Shown here in pieces: positions 41,220 to 51,565 of a stretch of DNA of 64,000 bases (positions are counted from its first letter, which is position 1; each line of letters opens with the position of its first letter). The position numbers were made by a program, and so were the translations under genes. The notes under the pieces are model-generated. The model saw only the letters and a program-made list of their open reading frames with translations. It was not told the DNA's origin and made no database searches. Origin of the DNA: Trematomus loennbergii (taxonomy: Eukaryota > Chordata > Actinopteri > Perciformes > Nototheniidae); contig JAAOOA010000033.1 of the NCBI GenBank assembly GCA_012861695.1, positions 22,563,434 through 22,627,433 of the forward strand. The letters run 5' to 3'.

Positions 41220-42510
41220 CTATTTGGAGGAAGACCTGTTGGCTGTCACTAGCTGGGAAAGCACTTCCAGAAACCCAGTGTTAAATGCAGCTTGTTGCTC
41301 ATCCTGCCGCTCCTGGCGCAGCTCCTGGCGCAGCGCCCACACTTCATCCTGGTGCCGCTGGCGCTCCATCTGCTGCTGGAACAGTTCTGACTGGCGCTCC
41401 ATCGAGGTGAGCATTTTGGCCTCCGACGCCTGGACGGTCTCGAGGAAAAGTGCATCCTGTGTCCGCTTTCCTAAGAGGGGAAAATAAGCAAGATACAAGA
41501 TCAACAACCAGAGACATACATCATGTATTTTTTAGCTGCCTGGATTATAACAGACAAAGACTCATTCTGATAACTGCACTGGAACAACTCAACATCAAGG
41601 ACATGGATTTCAAGTCAATATATGAAAGTAAATCAAGAAATGAAGCAAACAAGCTGATCTTCAAATTCTTCAAAAGCACTGGTCTGAGGACAAGGATTTA
41701 ATAAATCAACAGTAGGTGGCGATATATGCTCCAAGTGGAAGCGATTTCTTACCGGAAGTCATGTGACCTCTAGCCCGGATGTTTACAATGTTTGTGAGAG
41801 AGTAAAAAGGCGCGAAATTTTGTAAATGCCGGTCTAGGCGAATACTCTTTCACGCTGTTTCATAATTGTACCAAGAAGGAAATAAACATGATTGTGAACA
41901 TCTGTTCCATGCGTAACGTTCTTTCAAGACAAAGTTACAGTGTGTGTACCTTTGCGTTTGGTTGCCGGTAAGGGGGCGAGCAAGCTCTGATCTCCAACGC
42001 CAAGAAGCTCGCTTGTTTCCAATACCGAGTGTTGCTGATTTTCCTCGCCTGAAAAACACGATTAGTTCCATGAGTTAGTGAAGCAAATTACAGAAACACT
42101 GCACAGTTATTCACTAGTCAAAACGTTTTAATAGCGGCCGAGAATATCTAGCTAGCTAGATGTTATTAGCCAGCTCGGGGCCAGTGTTAGCTAGTTCAGC
42201 CTAGCATGGCTAGCTTGATCTACTGAGCAAATAAAAGTACATCTGAGACCATTATTGTGCAGATTAAAACCCCAGTGCATGTAGTTGCTTTTACCCTCGT
42301 CGTTGTCGCCCTCTAAATTCGCCGTTGGAGCGGCCTCCGATGCCATACTGCCCGAATCAAGGCTCGATGCTGGACCCGTGAATGATGGTCTGCGGCCTAG
42401 CAAAGCATCCAAGCGGTCAAACCATTTAGTGGTCCTCCGGTCGTTACCACTTTTATTGTTCCAGTCTTTAGTTTTCTTGTAGTCCTGGCGGAGTTTCTTT
42501 ATTTCAGCCG
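41220..42510 (-). CDS. Harbinger Myb/SANT-like DNA-binding protein, 5' end in gap
   Basis: Three exons can be placed: from the gap edge 42510 to 42295, 42048-41950, and 41470-41220. Junctions are donor GTAAAA, acceptor TTTTTCAG, donor GTACAC, and acceptor CCCTCTTAG, all keeping one frame. The first visible exon holds the end of the trihelix Myb-like domain (IKKLRQDYKKTKDWNNKSG, then TKWFDRLDALLGRRP). The last encodes a coiled coil (MERQSELFQQQMERQRHQDE, RQELRQERQDEQQ) and ends TANRSSSK. The start codon and first Myb helices lie in or beyond the 100-N gap. It would pair with the transposase at the transposon ends. Confidence 0.82.
41485..41760 (+). mobile_element. LINE 3' end (I/Nimb-like) inside Myb-gene intron
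   Basis: The plus frame reads HVFFSCLDYNRQR and NEANKLIFKFFKSTGLRTRI with a stop at 41699-41701. This is the C-terminal tail of an I-clade-type LINE, followed by CAGTAGGTGGCGATATATGC, the matching 3' UTR. It is a short 5'-truncated insertion lying in the intron between the second and last Myb exons, so it does not disturb the Harbinger coding sequence. Confidence 0.68.
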
Positions 42511-42610
42511 NNNNNNNNNNNNNNNNNNNNNNNNNNNNNNNNNNNNNNNNNNNNNNNNNNNNNNNNNNNNNNNNNNNNNNNNNNNNNNNNNNNNNNNNNN
42601 NNNNNNNNNN
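42511..42610. other. Assembly gap (100 N)
   Basis: One hundred N in a row, a conventional gap of unknown size. It hides the right end of the Harbinger element and the start of its Myb gene. DNA after the gap belongs to a different, tandemly repeated region. Confidence 0.99.
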
Positions 42611-43895
42611 TCCTGCCAACAAGCAGCAGTGTGCTGTCATTTGAAACATGTTCCCCCACAGTTTAACACACTTTTACCTGTGTTTTGAGGCTTCTTTCCT
42701 GGGTCAATGTGTCCTCTTTCTCCCCCCTGGCTGTGTGTGAGAGACAGTGAAGTGAGTCAGCCTGCCAACAAGCAGCAGTGTGCTGTCATTTGAAACATGT
42801 TCCCCCACACTGTGACTATGCTGTAGCCAGCTTTCGAGCACTCTTTCCTGGGTCGAAAAGACATGTGCTGTAACCTGGTTCTCTCCCAGTACTGGGTACT
42901 AGTTAATGCCACTATCACCACCACATTTAAACCAGATGAAGTGGTAGTTATCCGGGGTGCTGCAGAGTCTTTTTCAGGCTCCTCTCCACAATTGTCCCCC
43001 TAAAATGATTTTAAATCATTATTTTTGCATTTAAATGCATGTATTCTATCATTTATATGGTTCCCCAACACAATGCACATAGTCTGGAGCTCACTGGGGT
43101 CCTGCATATCATTTAATCAGGCGTTTTAACACTTTTTCCCATGAAAATGATTTTTAATCACTATCATGGGGCTATGAAAATAAAATTCCCGGTAATGCAG
43201 AGCACAAGTGCACCTTTTACTATTTAAATGTATTTGTATTATATATATTTGGGCTAGAAAGGGGACCTCTCTGGGTGATTTAGTCAGTTTATGGAGCTTT
43301 GCCCACAAATCCTGGATGATCCAGGCCGAATTTGGGTGCTCTTAGGCGGCCTGCCAGGCGTCCCCACCCGTGGAAAGCAAAAAAAAGTGAAGAAAACGCT
43401 TAATTATATCTTAAAACAGAGTCATTTTCAGGCTCCTCTCCACAATTGTCCCCCTAAAATGATTTTAAATCATTATTTTTGCATTTGAATGCATTTATTC
43501 TATCATTTATATGGTTCCCCAACACAATGCACATAGTCTGGAGCTCACTGGGGTCCTGCATATAATTTAATCAGGCGTTTTAACACTTTTTCCCATGAAA
43601 ATGATTTTTAATCACTATCATGGGGCTATGAAAATAAAATTCCGGGTAATGCAGAGCACAAGTGCACCTTTTACTATTTAAATGTATTTGTATTATATAT
43701 ATTTGGGCTAGGTAGGGGACCTCTCTGGGTGATTTAGTCAGTTTATGGATTTTTTCCCACAAATCCTGGATGATCCAGGCCGAATTTGGGTGCTCATAGG
43801 CGGCCTGCCAGGCGCCCCCACCCGTGGAGCAAAAAAAAAAGTGAAGAAAACGCTTAATTATATCTTAAAATAATCAAAAATGAAGTTTTGAAAAA
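42611..43895 (+). repeat. Two-level tandem duplication (150 bp and ~490 bp)
   Basis: CCTGCCAACAAGCAGCAGTG to CCCCCACA occurs at 42612 and 42762 (period 150). A larger unit from CTCCTCTCCACAATTGTCCC (42981) is repeated from 43433 with high identity, including the AACACTTTTTCCCATGAAAA block at 43128 and 43582. The unit carries CACAAATCCTGGATGATCCA and an AAAAAGTGAAGAAAACGCTT end. No coding sequence is supported. Confidence 0.85.
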
Positions 43896-43899
43896 TTGT

Positions 43900-45415
43900 G
43901 AAATTTTTTCTAAGTGCCAACGGGAGTAGTGGCCAGGTGTTTGGCGCTTCGGCCCGATTTTTCCCCTTCTCCGATGGTTGGTACAACGGAGAAGGGGAAA
44001 AAGTCCCTGGGCTTCATTTCCACTTCTCTGTCAAAAAGATTCATCCATGTTTTTCAGACTACCTTCCGCACGAAATCAGAAACCCAGTTTTTGGGTGGAC
44101 TCAGAAAAAATACGGCTGTTGGAAATCATGGAAGAATGTATCCGCTCACCAAGCACTCTGAGTGGGCCTCATTTTGTGCCTCAAGACCCCCCAGCCTGGT
44201 TCTCCCAACACTTGGAGGAATGCGAGGGCACTTTTGCAGGTGACTCTACCCGATTATGAGGCTCTATTTTGGGGCTTATTTTTTACATTTTCCCGGTTCT
44301 CCAAATAGTTTAAGTGTGACATTTTGAGCCCTGGAGGAATGCGAGGGCACTTTCCCGGTGACTCTACCCGATTTTGAGGCACTATTTGGGGTATAATTTT
44401 TACATTTTGACCCCTTTCCACGGTTTTCACCAAAGTTGAGTTGGATGATTTCCTCCATGGAGGAATGTCAGGGGAGTCCGCGGGGGACTCTTGCGGGGTC
44501 ATGAGGCACTATTTGGGGTACAATTTTTCCATTTTGACCCCTTTCCCCGGTTCTCACCAAAGTTGAGTTGGATGATTTCCTCCATGGAGGAATGTCAGGG
44601 GAGTCCGCGGGGGACTCTTGCGGGGTCATGAGGCACTATTTTCGGACACTTTTTTCACATTTTCCCCCCTTTTGCCCGGTTCTTTTTATTTTTTTTTTTT
44701 TCCTGTTTTGGCCCGTTTGACCCGGTTCCTTCTCCCGGGGGCACTGCCCGGTCCCGGGTGCCCCCCCAGGGCTCTAGTACAGCCGTTTCACCCCGTACGT
44801 TGACGGATTTTGACCATTTTTGCTGCGTTCTCCTCCTCCTCTCCTCTCCTCTCCTCTCTCCTCTCACTGATCGAATGGCAAACGTGACCCGCCATCGGAG
44901 GGCCTCCGCCGGCTGTTGGAAATCATGGAAGAATGTATCCGCTCACCAAGCACTCTGAGTGGGCCTCATTTTGTGCCTCAAGACCCCCCAGCCTGGTTCT
45001 CCCAACACTTGGAGGAATGCGAGGGCACTTTTGCAGGTGACTCTACCCGATTATGAGGCACTATTTGGGGGTATAATTTTTACATTTTGACCCCTTTCCC
45101 CGGTTTTCACCAAAGTTGAGTTGGATGATTTCCACCATGGAGGAATGTCAGGGGAGTCCGCGGGGGACTCTTGCGGGGTCATGAGGCACTATTTTGGGGT
45201 ACAATTTTTCCATTTTGACCCCTTTCCCCGGTTCTCACCAAAGTTGAGTTGGATGATTTCCACCATGGAGGAATGTCAGGGGAGTCCGCGGGGGACTCCT
45301 GCGGGGTCATGAGGCACTGTTTTGGGGTATATTTTTTACATTTTGACCCCTTTCCCCGGTTCTCACCAAAGTTGAGTGTGATGATTGCTGAGTCATGATG
45401 CACTTTTTTGGGGGT
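43900..45415 (+). repeat. Satellite-like array, ~127-bp GGAGGAATGTCA units
   Basis: The core GGAGGAATGTCAGGGGAGTC with GCGGGGTCATGAGGCACTAT recurs at about 44460, 44587, 45141 and 45269. Diverged relatives (GGAGGAATGCGAGGGCAC) lie at 44214, 44332 and 45011. A ~150-bp block starting CTGTTGGAAATCATGGAAGA is duplicated exactly at 44116 and 44912. Between them is a T-rich and C/T-rich stretch (44660-44870). Open frames on both strands arise from the repeat. Confidence 0.82.
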
Positions 45416-45419
45416 ACCT

Positions 45420-46000
45420 CATTATCAACACGGACTAGAGATGTCTCGGAGATGGCTCGGACCCCACACCCTGGTTCTATGTAACCCTGGAGGAATGTCA
45501 CATGAGTCGACAGGGGACTGCTGCTGGCTAATGAAGGACTATTTTGGGGTACATTTCCCCCATTATCAACACGGACTAGAGATGTCTCGGAGATGGCTCG
45601 GACCCCACACCCTGGTTCTATGTAACCCTGGAGGAATGTCACATGAGTCGACAGGGGACTGCTGCTGGCTAATGAAGGACTATTTTGGGGTACATTTCCC
45701 CCATTATCAACACGGACTAGAGATGTCTCGGAGATGGCTCGGACCCCACACCCTGGTTCTATGTAACCCTGGAGGAATGTCACATGAGTCGACAGGGGAC
45801 TGCTGCTGGCTAATGAAGGACTATTTTGGGGTACATTTCCCCCATTATCAACATGGACTAGAGATGTCTCGGAGATGGCTCGGACCCCACACCCTGGTTC
45901 TATGTAACCCTGGAGGAATGTCACATGAGTCGACAGGGGACTGCTGCTGGCTAATGAAGCACTATTTCTGGGTACTTTTTTTTCATTTTCACCCAAATTT
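45420..46000 (+). repeat. Four 141-bp tandem units, open on both strands
   Basis: CATGAGTCGACAGGGGACTG recurs at 45501, 45642, 45783 and 45924, a constant 141-bp period (47 codons). Because 141 is divisible by three, frames on both strands stay open for about 200 codons with repeated peptides. The unit is a diverged form of the 127-bp unit next to it (shared GGAGGAATGTCA and CTATTTTGGGGTAC). Copies are nearly identical, so the array expanded recently. I do not call a gene. Confidence 0.9.
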
Positions 46001-46009
46001 CCCTGGATG

Positions 46010-46428
46010 AAATATTTTTTAGTTTTTTTTTGTTTTTAGCCCAGTTTTGGCCACAGCGTTGCCTGGAGGATAGGACCGAGATATGACAGACTCTCTGGCC
46101 GCCTCACAAGTCACTATTGTCGGACACTTTCTTTGCTTTACCCCGGTTCTATCACTCTTTCCTCCTTTGACCATACAACCCGTTTCCTGCTGGGGTGGTG
46201 CCTGGTTCCGGGGTACCCCAAACCCTCTCATGGTCGGGGCACCATGTATGGATGCATCGGACCCAATGTTGCCATCACCAGCCCCGCGTTGGTGCGGAAG
46301 TGGGACCATCTGACCCGGTGGTAACCCAATACTTCCCTTCGTCCATGCACCATGAATTGATGCATCGGACCCAGTGTCGCAACCACCGCTCACGCTAACG
46401 CATATAAACGGAGAACTATAACATCATT
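46010..46428. other. Region 5' of the recombinase gene
   Basis: It contains a related GGACCCA(A/G)TGT block twice (46259 and 46368) with GATGCATCGGACCCA. This may be a further degenerate repeat or a promoter-proximal duplication. No separate gene was seen; frames on both strands are short. Confidence 0.45.
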
Positions 46429-46461
46429 TTGATCAAATTCATTATGTGTGTTTCAGTAAGG

Positions 46462-49145
46462 ATGTCATCTGAATGCCCGGTGTGCAGACTCTTCTATCTG
46501 GCATTGAACAAACACCTTAAGCACAAGCATGCAGTGCGGAACTTGGAGGAGAGGGGAATCCTCCTGAAAATAGCCAGTGGAAGGATAAATGTTCGGACCA
46601 AACCCTGTCCCATCGCTGGGTGTTCGTACGCTGGGAAGAGACTGGACCGTCATGTAAAACATGACCACCCTGAGTTGTCCCGACATGAGGCACAGCAGGT
46701 CATGGCAAGGCTGAAGCATAGTGTGGCACTGCAGTTGCTCCATGACCTCCGTGAGACTAACCCCATCATTGGAATGGCTACATCATTGGATATAGACAAT
46801 GAGGGGAATACCCCGGGCACCCTCCACCCTTCTCCCCACATACCGAGTGTGACAACGAGGACTGCAGGCAGGTGATGCTGGAAAATGTGGCATTGAGGGC
46901 TCAGAAGGATGCCCTCAATGATGAGGTGAAGACCCTGCGCTCCAGGCTGAAAAAGGAGCTAAAACCCAGGAAGCAGAGTGCTGCTGTTCTTGAGGAAGAG
47001 GACGAATGTATACGATTTAAGGGCCTGGCAATCCCAAGTACCTCCGGCATAAACACAGTAGCCTCAGGCAGCAATACCCCTGTGAAGACCCCGGTGAAGA
47101 CTGTCATGCAGTCCCCAGTAACCTCCGGTAGCGGGACCCCTGTGAAGACCCCGGTGAAGACTGTCATGCATTCCCCAGTAACCTCCGGTAGCGGGACCCC
47201 TGTGAAGACCCCGGTGAAGACTGTCATGCAGTCCCCAGTAACCTCCGGTAGCGGGACCCCTGTGAAGACCCCGGTGAAGACTGTCATGTTGCAGTAGCCT
47301 CCGGTAGCGAGACCCCTGTGAAGACCCGGTGAAGACTGTCATTTGCAGTAGCCTCCGGTAGCGAGACCCTGTGAAGACCCGGTGAAGACTGTCATGCTTG
47401 CAGTAGCCTCCGGTAGCGAGACCCTGTGAAGACCCGGTGGAAACTGTCATGTTTGCAGTAGCCTCCGGTAGCGAGACCCCTGTGAAGACCCCGGTGGAAA
47501 CTGTCATGTTTGCAGTAGCCTCCGGTAGCGAGACCCCTGTGAAGACCCCGGTGGAAACTGTCATGTTTGCAGTAGCCTCCGGTAGCGAGACCCCTGTGAA
47601 GACCCCGGTGGAAACTGTCATGTTTGCAGTAGCCTCCGGTAGCGAGACCCCTGTGAAGACCCCGGTGGAAACTGTCATGTTTGCAGTAGCCTCCGGTAGC
47701 GAGACCCCTGTGAAGACCCCGGTGGAAACTGTCATGTTTGCAGTAGCCTCCGGTAGCGAGACCCCTGTGAAGACCCCGGTGGAAACTGTCATGTTTGCAG
47801 TAGCCTCCGGTAGCGAGACCCCTGTATGCCGGAAGACCCGTGCCTCTAAGCTGGCTAATGACTTGCCCTCTCCCTCAAATTACTGGTCCACTGGGTGTGG
47901 ACGGGGGAATACCATGCGTGAAATCACGTTGCCTAGAAGCATGGAGGCGTACCTTCAGACATACTTGGATCATTGTTTGGGTGTCGCTCCGACAGTAAAA
48001 CAGAAAGACAATGTTGTGTCGAAGATCAGCCGGATAAAGAACTTCATAGTATACATGGCCCATGGTGTTAACCGCCTGTCAGACTGGCTGTTCCTAAGAA
48101 ACATGAAGATGATCCGTGGCTGGAGCGAGTATATTGTAAAGCCGGGCCGGGCAGTCACAACATCAGTGTTCTTCCTGAAGAATGTGCACCAGTTCATGGG
48201 GTACATGTCTGAGTCAAAGCCCCGGGGGTGCAAGCTCACCCAGTCTGATATGACCCACATAATGAGAGAGGTGAAAGCCAACATGAAACACTTGAATAAG
48301 GCAGTCACTCTACATCAGTTTAAGGTGAAGAGGAACAAACTGGATCGTCTGCCGAGCCAGGCGGAGCTTCTCGCCGCCATGGCGGCCGCTGAGAAGCGCA
48401 TCCCGGAGCTCCTCGACCTGATGGCCGGCACGCCGACCTCAACCACCCAGAAGCTTCTCTATGGCTATCTCACCCTCCATTGGAGCCTCCTGTATGGCCA
48501 CCGTACGGGCGTGTACGCAAACATGAAAAACAGTGAGGTCTTAGAGGCAGCCATAAGGGGAACTGCTGAGGGCTACATCATCCATGTGCAGGATCACAAG
48601 ACGGCCAAGACATATGGCGAAGCACAGCTGGCGCTTACAGTAGAGGAGTTTAGCTGGGTCATGCGGTGGATGGGGATTAAAGAGCATTGCTGGGTCCTCA
48701 GAATGAATTCTTCCTTTTCACAAGGGGGAATCGGGCCTCCAAGAACCTGAACGCTCACTTGAAGAGGGCATGGGCTGATGCTGGGCTAGAAACAGCCGTC
48801 ACCTTCACAATCCTGCGCACTGCCCTGGCTGACAATATCAAGCATCACCAAGATCCAGAAAGCCGGTCGATTCTCGCCAGGTTTATGTGTCACGACGTAA
48901 CCACGGCGGACCGGTTCTACGCGAATGCGCCGGGAATAAAGGAGGCATTGAGAATCCGCTCCATGTTCAGGGCGTCATCAGATGCGGCAGCAGCTGCATC
49001 ATCATCAGAAGGATGTCTACCGCTGTCAGATGGGGAGACCTCCGAAGAGGGCTGCTATAACAGTACTGCTCATCATCTTCACCTGATGGGTCATTGGAGC
49101 GGCAGCAGCAGCGGAAGCGGAAGCGGGAGGGAAAGAGGCCAATGA
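46462..49145 (+). pseudogene. C2H2 plus tyrosine-recombinase transposon gene (Crypton-like)
   Basis: The N-terminal frame from ATG 46462 has two Cys/His finger-like motifs: CPVCRLFYLALNKHLKHKH and CPIAGCSYAGKRLDRHVKHD. After a frameshift near 46830 a CX4C-type segment and coiled coil follow (ENVALRAQKDALNDEVKTLR), then a 20-residue repeat array (47060-47830). The C-terminal half is a tyrosine recombinase: box I Arg in YGHRTGVYANM (48502-48504), the hairpin Lys in DHKTAKTYGEAQ, box II FTILRTALADN with Thr where His is usual, CHD, and nucleophile Tyr in ADRFYA (48918-48920). Frameshifts near 46830, 47285-47430 and 48684 inactivate it. AATAAA-like sequence lies at 49670. An integrated Crypton-type element is the best fit; a DIRS/Ngaro remnant is less likely because no RT is present. 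Confidence 0.75.
47060..47830 (+). repeat. 60-bp coding minisatellite in the recombinase gene
   Basis: About 13 units of 60 bp encode a 20-residue repeat of the form SGS-x-TPVKTPV(K/E)TVM-x-x-V(A/T). Units 1-4 carry CAGTCCCCAGTAACCTCCGG and the later ones TTTGCAGTAGCCTCCGG. The three or four middle units (47285-47435) have single-base losses in C runs that shift the frame, while the flanking units are near perfect. The array sits between the coiled coil and the recombinase domain, like a flexible linker. Confidence 0.92.
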
Positions 49146-49270
49146 AGTCGGGACCGGGGCTGGTTGACACTCCTGATGATGGGGCAGGGGCCGTGGACTC
49201 AACCTGTTTGCCCTGGTGCACCGTAAGAATTAGACGCCTAATTTGGTCCCCTGAATCCCGCTAAACATTG
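49146..49270. other. 3' region of recombinase gene, no further gene
   Basis: It follows the stop at 49143-49145. The minus-strand frame 48967-49221 is an antisense shadow. Nothing else is supportable. Confidence 0.5.
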
Positions 49271-49525
49271 TGAATATGTATACCGTGTATATAATTATTA
49301 TTAAATCCTGTGTATACATTTTGTAAATAATACAATATCTCCAGGGCGCATAACTGCACTTTACAAGCCAGGGAAGGTGCCAGAATCCTGGGCATACATT
49401 TTGTTAATAGTGCAACACCTCCAGGGCGCATAACTGCACTTTACAAGCCAGGGAAGGTGCCAGAATCCTGGGCATACATTTTGTTAATAGTGCAACACCT
49501 CCAGGGCGCATAACTGCACTTTAAA
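49271..49525 (+). repeat. Flanking direct repeat, copy 1
   Basis: Starts GAATATGTATACCGTGTATA, then three ~107-bp tandem units with CTCCAGGGCGCATAACTGCA and TTTACAAGCCAGGGAAGG. It matches 51357-51560 in the same orientation. The pair brackets 1.8 kb of other repeats. Confidence 0.85.
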
Positions 49526-49690
49526 ACGTAGGTTAAGAAATTTAGTAGTACTGTTATAGCAGCAGTAGTACGTGTAAATAGTTGATGTTTTAGTCTGTGT
49601 GTACTGTGATTTTGTTACTGCAACGTGTAAATAGTTGATGTTTTAGGCTGTGTGTACTGTGGTTGTTCAAATAAAAAAAAAAAATAAAAA
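49526..49690. other. Possible 3' end of the transposon transcript
   Basis: AACGTGTAAATAGTTGATGTTTTAG(G/T)CTGTGTGTAC-type sequence occurs twice (49569 and 49622), followed by CAAATAAAAAAAAAAAATAA at 49669. An A-rich tail could reflect polyadenylation or a retrocopy end. This is inference only. Confidence 0.4.
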
Positions 49691-49699
49691 AAACAATAA

Positions 49700-50070
49700 C
49701 CTTGATGGTTACCAGGGGCAGATAAAGTGCCACTTTCCATCAGCACCGGGGTGCTGAACCCTGTGATGAGCGCTCAAGTGTTGGCGGAGGAGGTGTAAGC
49801 CAGAGGAGGGTGAACAAAAGTTAAAGTGTTTGAACCTCCAGCCCAGAAGGGGGGTGGTGGTGCCAATAAGAAGGCCGAATTTGGATGCTGATGGGCGGAC
49901 ATAAAAGCACCACAAAATCCACCCCCTTTAGGGTCACCAGGGGCACGAGAATACCCTCCACAGAAGGGGTGGTGGTGCCGTGAAGAAGGCCGACTATGGA
50001 TGCTGATGGGCGGACATAGAAGCACCACAAAATCCACCCCCTTTAGGGTCACCAGGGGCACGAGGTTCTG
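49700..50070 (+). repeat. Tandem repeat, ~145-bp units with GGGTCACCAGGGGCACGAG
   Basis: Two clear copies (about 49845-49947 and 49965-50063) share GGTGGTGGTGCC, GGATGCTGATGGGCGGACAT and CACCCCCTTTAGGGTCACCA. Overlapping minus frames with repeated peptides are artefacts of the repeat. Confidence 0.78.
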
Positions 50071-50089
50071 GTGGGTGTGAATACCTGTG

Positions 50090-50650
50090 TTTAGTCCGTG
50101 GGGGAGTGCTTAACTGTGGGGGCCCGGGGACTCAGGGTGTGCAAGGTTATGGAGGTCCCACTGTTATGGGGACATGCTGGAGGTCTCGAGTCCGTCCTTC
50201 GGGGCTCTGTGAGCGGGCAGAGAGAGGTGATTTTCCCCTGGTCTCTCCTGGAGCTGTGAAATAACCAGAGTCCCACTGTTAGGGGGCCATGCTGGAGGTC
50301 ATGAGTCCGTACTTTGGGGGTCTGTGAGCGGGCACAGACAGGTGATTTTCCCCTGGTCTCTCCTGGAGCTGTGAAATAACCAGAGTCCCACTGTTAGGGG
50401 GCCATGCTGGAGGTCATGAGTCCGTACTTTGGGGGTCTGTGAGCGGGCACAGACAGGTGATTTTCCCCTGGTCTCTCCTGGAGCTGTGAAATAACCAGAG
50501 TCCCACTGTTAGGGGGCCATGCTGGAGGTCATGAGTCCGTACTTTGGGGGTCTGTGAGCGGGCACAGACAGGTGATTTTCCCCTGGTCTCTCCTGGAGCT
50601 GTGAAATAACCACTGTTAGGGACTTCTGCTGGAGGTCTCCTGCATTTAAA
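50090..50650 (+). repeat. Tandem array, ~121-bp units
   Basis: Units include GCTGGAGGTC(A/T)(T/C)GAGTCCGT, GTGAGCGGGCA(C/G)AGA and TCTCTCCTGGAGCTGTGAAA. Starts are spaced 119-121 bp at about 50168, 50288, 50409 and 50529. Related units recur at 51020-51340, separated by a different duplication (CATTTAAACAGATTCACCAG at 50641 and 50778). Confidence 0.82.
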
Positions 50651-51356
50651 CAGATTCACCAGTTTCTAACATTACTTTAGCCCTGATCAGAGCCCTGTTT
50701 TCTGGGTAAGACAGCGAGGTGCTGTACCCTGGGTCTCTGGCTCTCTGAGACCCTGCTAAAAGCAGTGTCTCTGCTGCCTGCATTTAAACAGATTCACCAG
50801 TTTCTAACAAGACTTTAGCCCTGATCAGAGCCCTGTTCTCAAATCGTATTTTCAGAATCTGACCCTCTGCCGTAACTCCGCTCCCCGAGGTCCTAGAGAT
50901 TCGCCGATGGTACCGTTGGATGCGGGGTACGTGTAAATGGGGGGGTAGAGAAAAAGCCTGAACCGAACAGAGCTTGTTATCAAAAGTTATGGATTAGTAG
51001 CAATATTTCACAATGGAGCTCTCCGGGGTGCTGGAGGTCTCTAGTCCGTCCTTGGGGGCTCTGTGAGCGGGCATAGAGAGGTGATTTTCCCGGTCTCCGC
51101 CCTGGAGGTCTGAAATACACAGAGTCCCACTGTTAGGGGAACATGCTGGAGGTAATTAGTCCGTCTTTCGGTGCTCTTTGAGCGGGCAGAGAGAGGTGAT
51201 TTCACGGTCTCCGCCCTGGAGGTCTGAAATACAGTCCCACTGTTAGGGGAACATGCTGGAGGTCTCTAGTCCGTCCTTGGGGGCTCTGTGAGGGGGCAGA
51301 GAGAGGTGATTTCCCCCTGGTCTCTCCTGGAGGTGTGAAATAAACAATAAATAAAT
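50651..51356 (+). repeat. Diverged continuation of the tandem array
   Basis: It includes two copies of the CATTTAAACAGATTCACCAG to AGAGCCCTGTT block (about 137 bp apart) and three diverged units with GCTGGAGGT(C/A) and GTCCGTC at 51025, 51145 and 51257. No gene was seen. Confidence 0.7.
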
Positions 51357-51565
51357 GAATATGTATACCGTGTATATAATTATTATTATAATCCTGTGTA
51401 TACATTTGTAAATAGTGCAATATCTCCAGGGCGCATAACTGCACTTTACAAGCCAGGGAAGGGGCCAGAATCCTGGGTATACATTTTGTAAATAGTGCAA
51501 TACCTCCAAGGCGCATAACTGCACTTTACAAGCCAGGGAAGATGCCTGAATCCTGGGGTAAACAT
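51357..51565 (+). repeat. Flanking direct repeat, copy 2
   Basis: Matches 49271-49525: GAATATGTATACCGTGTATA, then two units with GCGCATAACTGCACTTTACA. The paired position suggests either duplicated termini of the element or a segmental duplication of the array. Confidence 0.85.

Larger units (their letters stand above)
38250..42510 (+). mobile_element. PIF-Harbinger element, right end lost in assembly gap
   Basis: Two convergent genes are the signature: a DDE transposase (+, 38559-39981) and a Myb/SANT-like protein (-, 41220 to gap). The left end lies just after the LINE 3' UTR, near GAGCCGCGTTCACACC (38250), with a second related block GATCGCGTTCACACCGGAGT at 38334. Harbinger ends are short and duplicate TWA, which I could not verify without the right end. 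The transposase is uninterrupted and its intron is well formed, so this copy may be young. Confidence 0.85.

Noticed and set aside
45307..46010. Repeat-encoded frames of 200-229 codons on both strands
   Set aside because: They follow from four 141-bp units whose length is divisible by three; no domain, start context or splice signal supports a gene.
47064..47792. 242-codon minus-strand frame with TVSTGVFTGVSLPEA repeats
   Set aside because: Antisense shadow of the 60-bp coding minisatellite in the recombinase gene.
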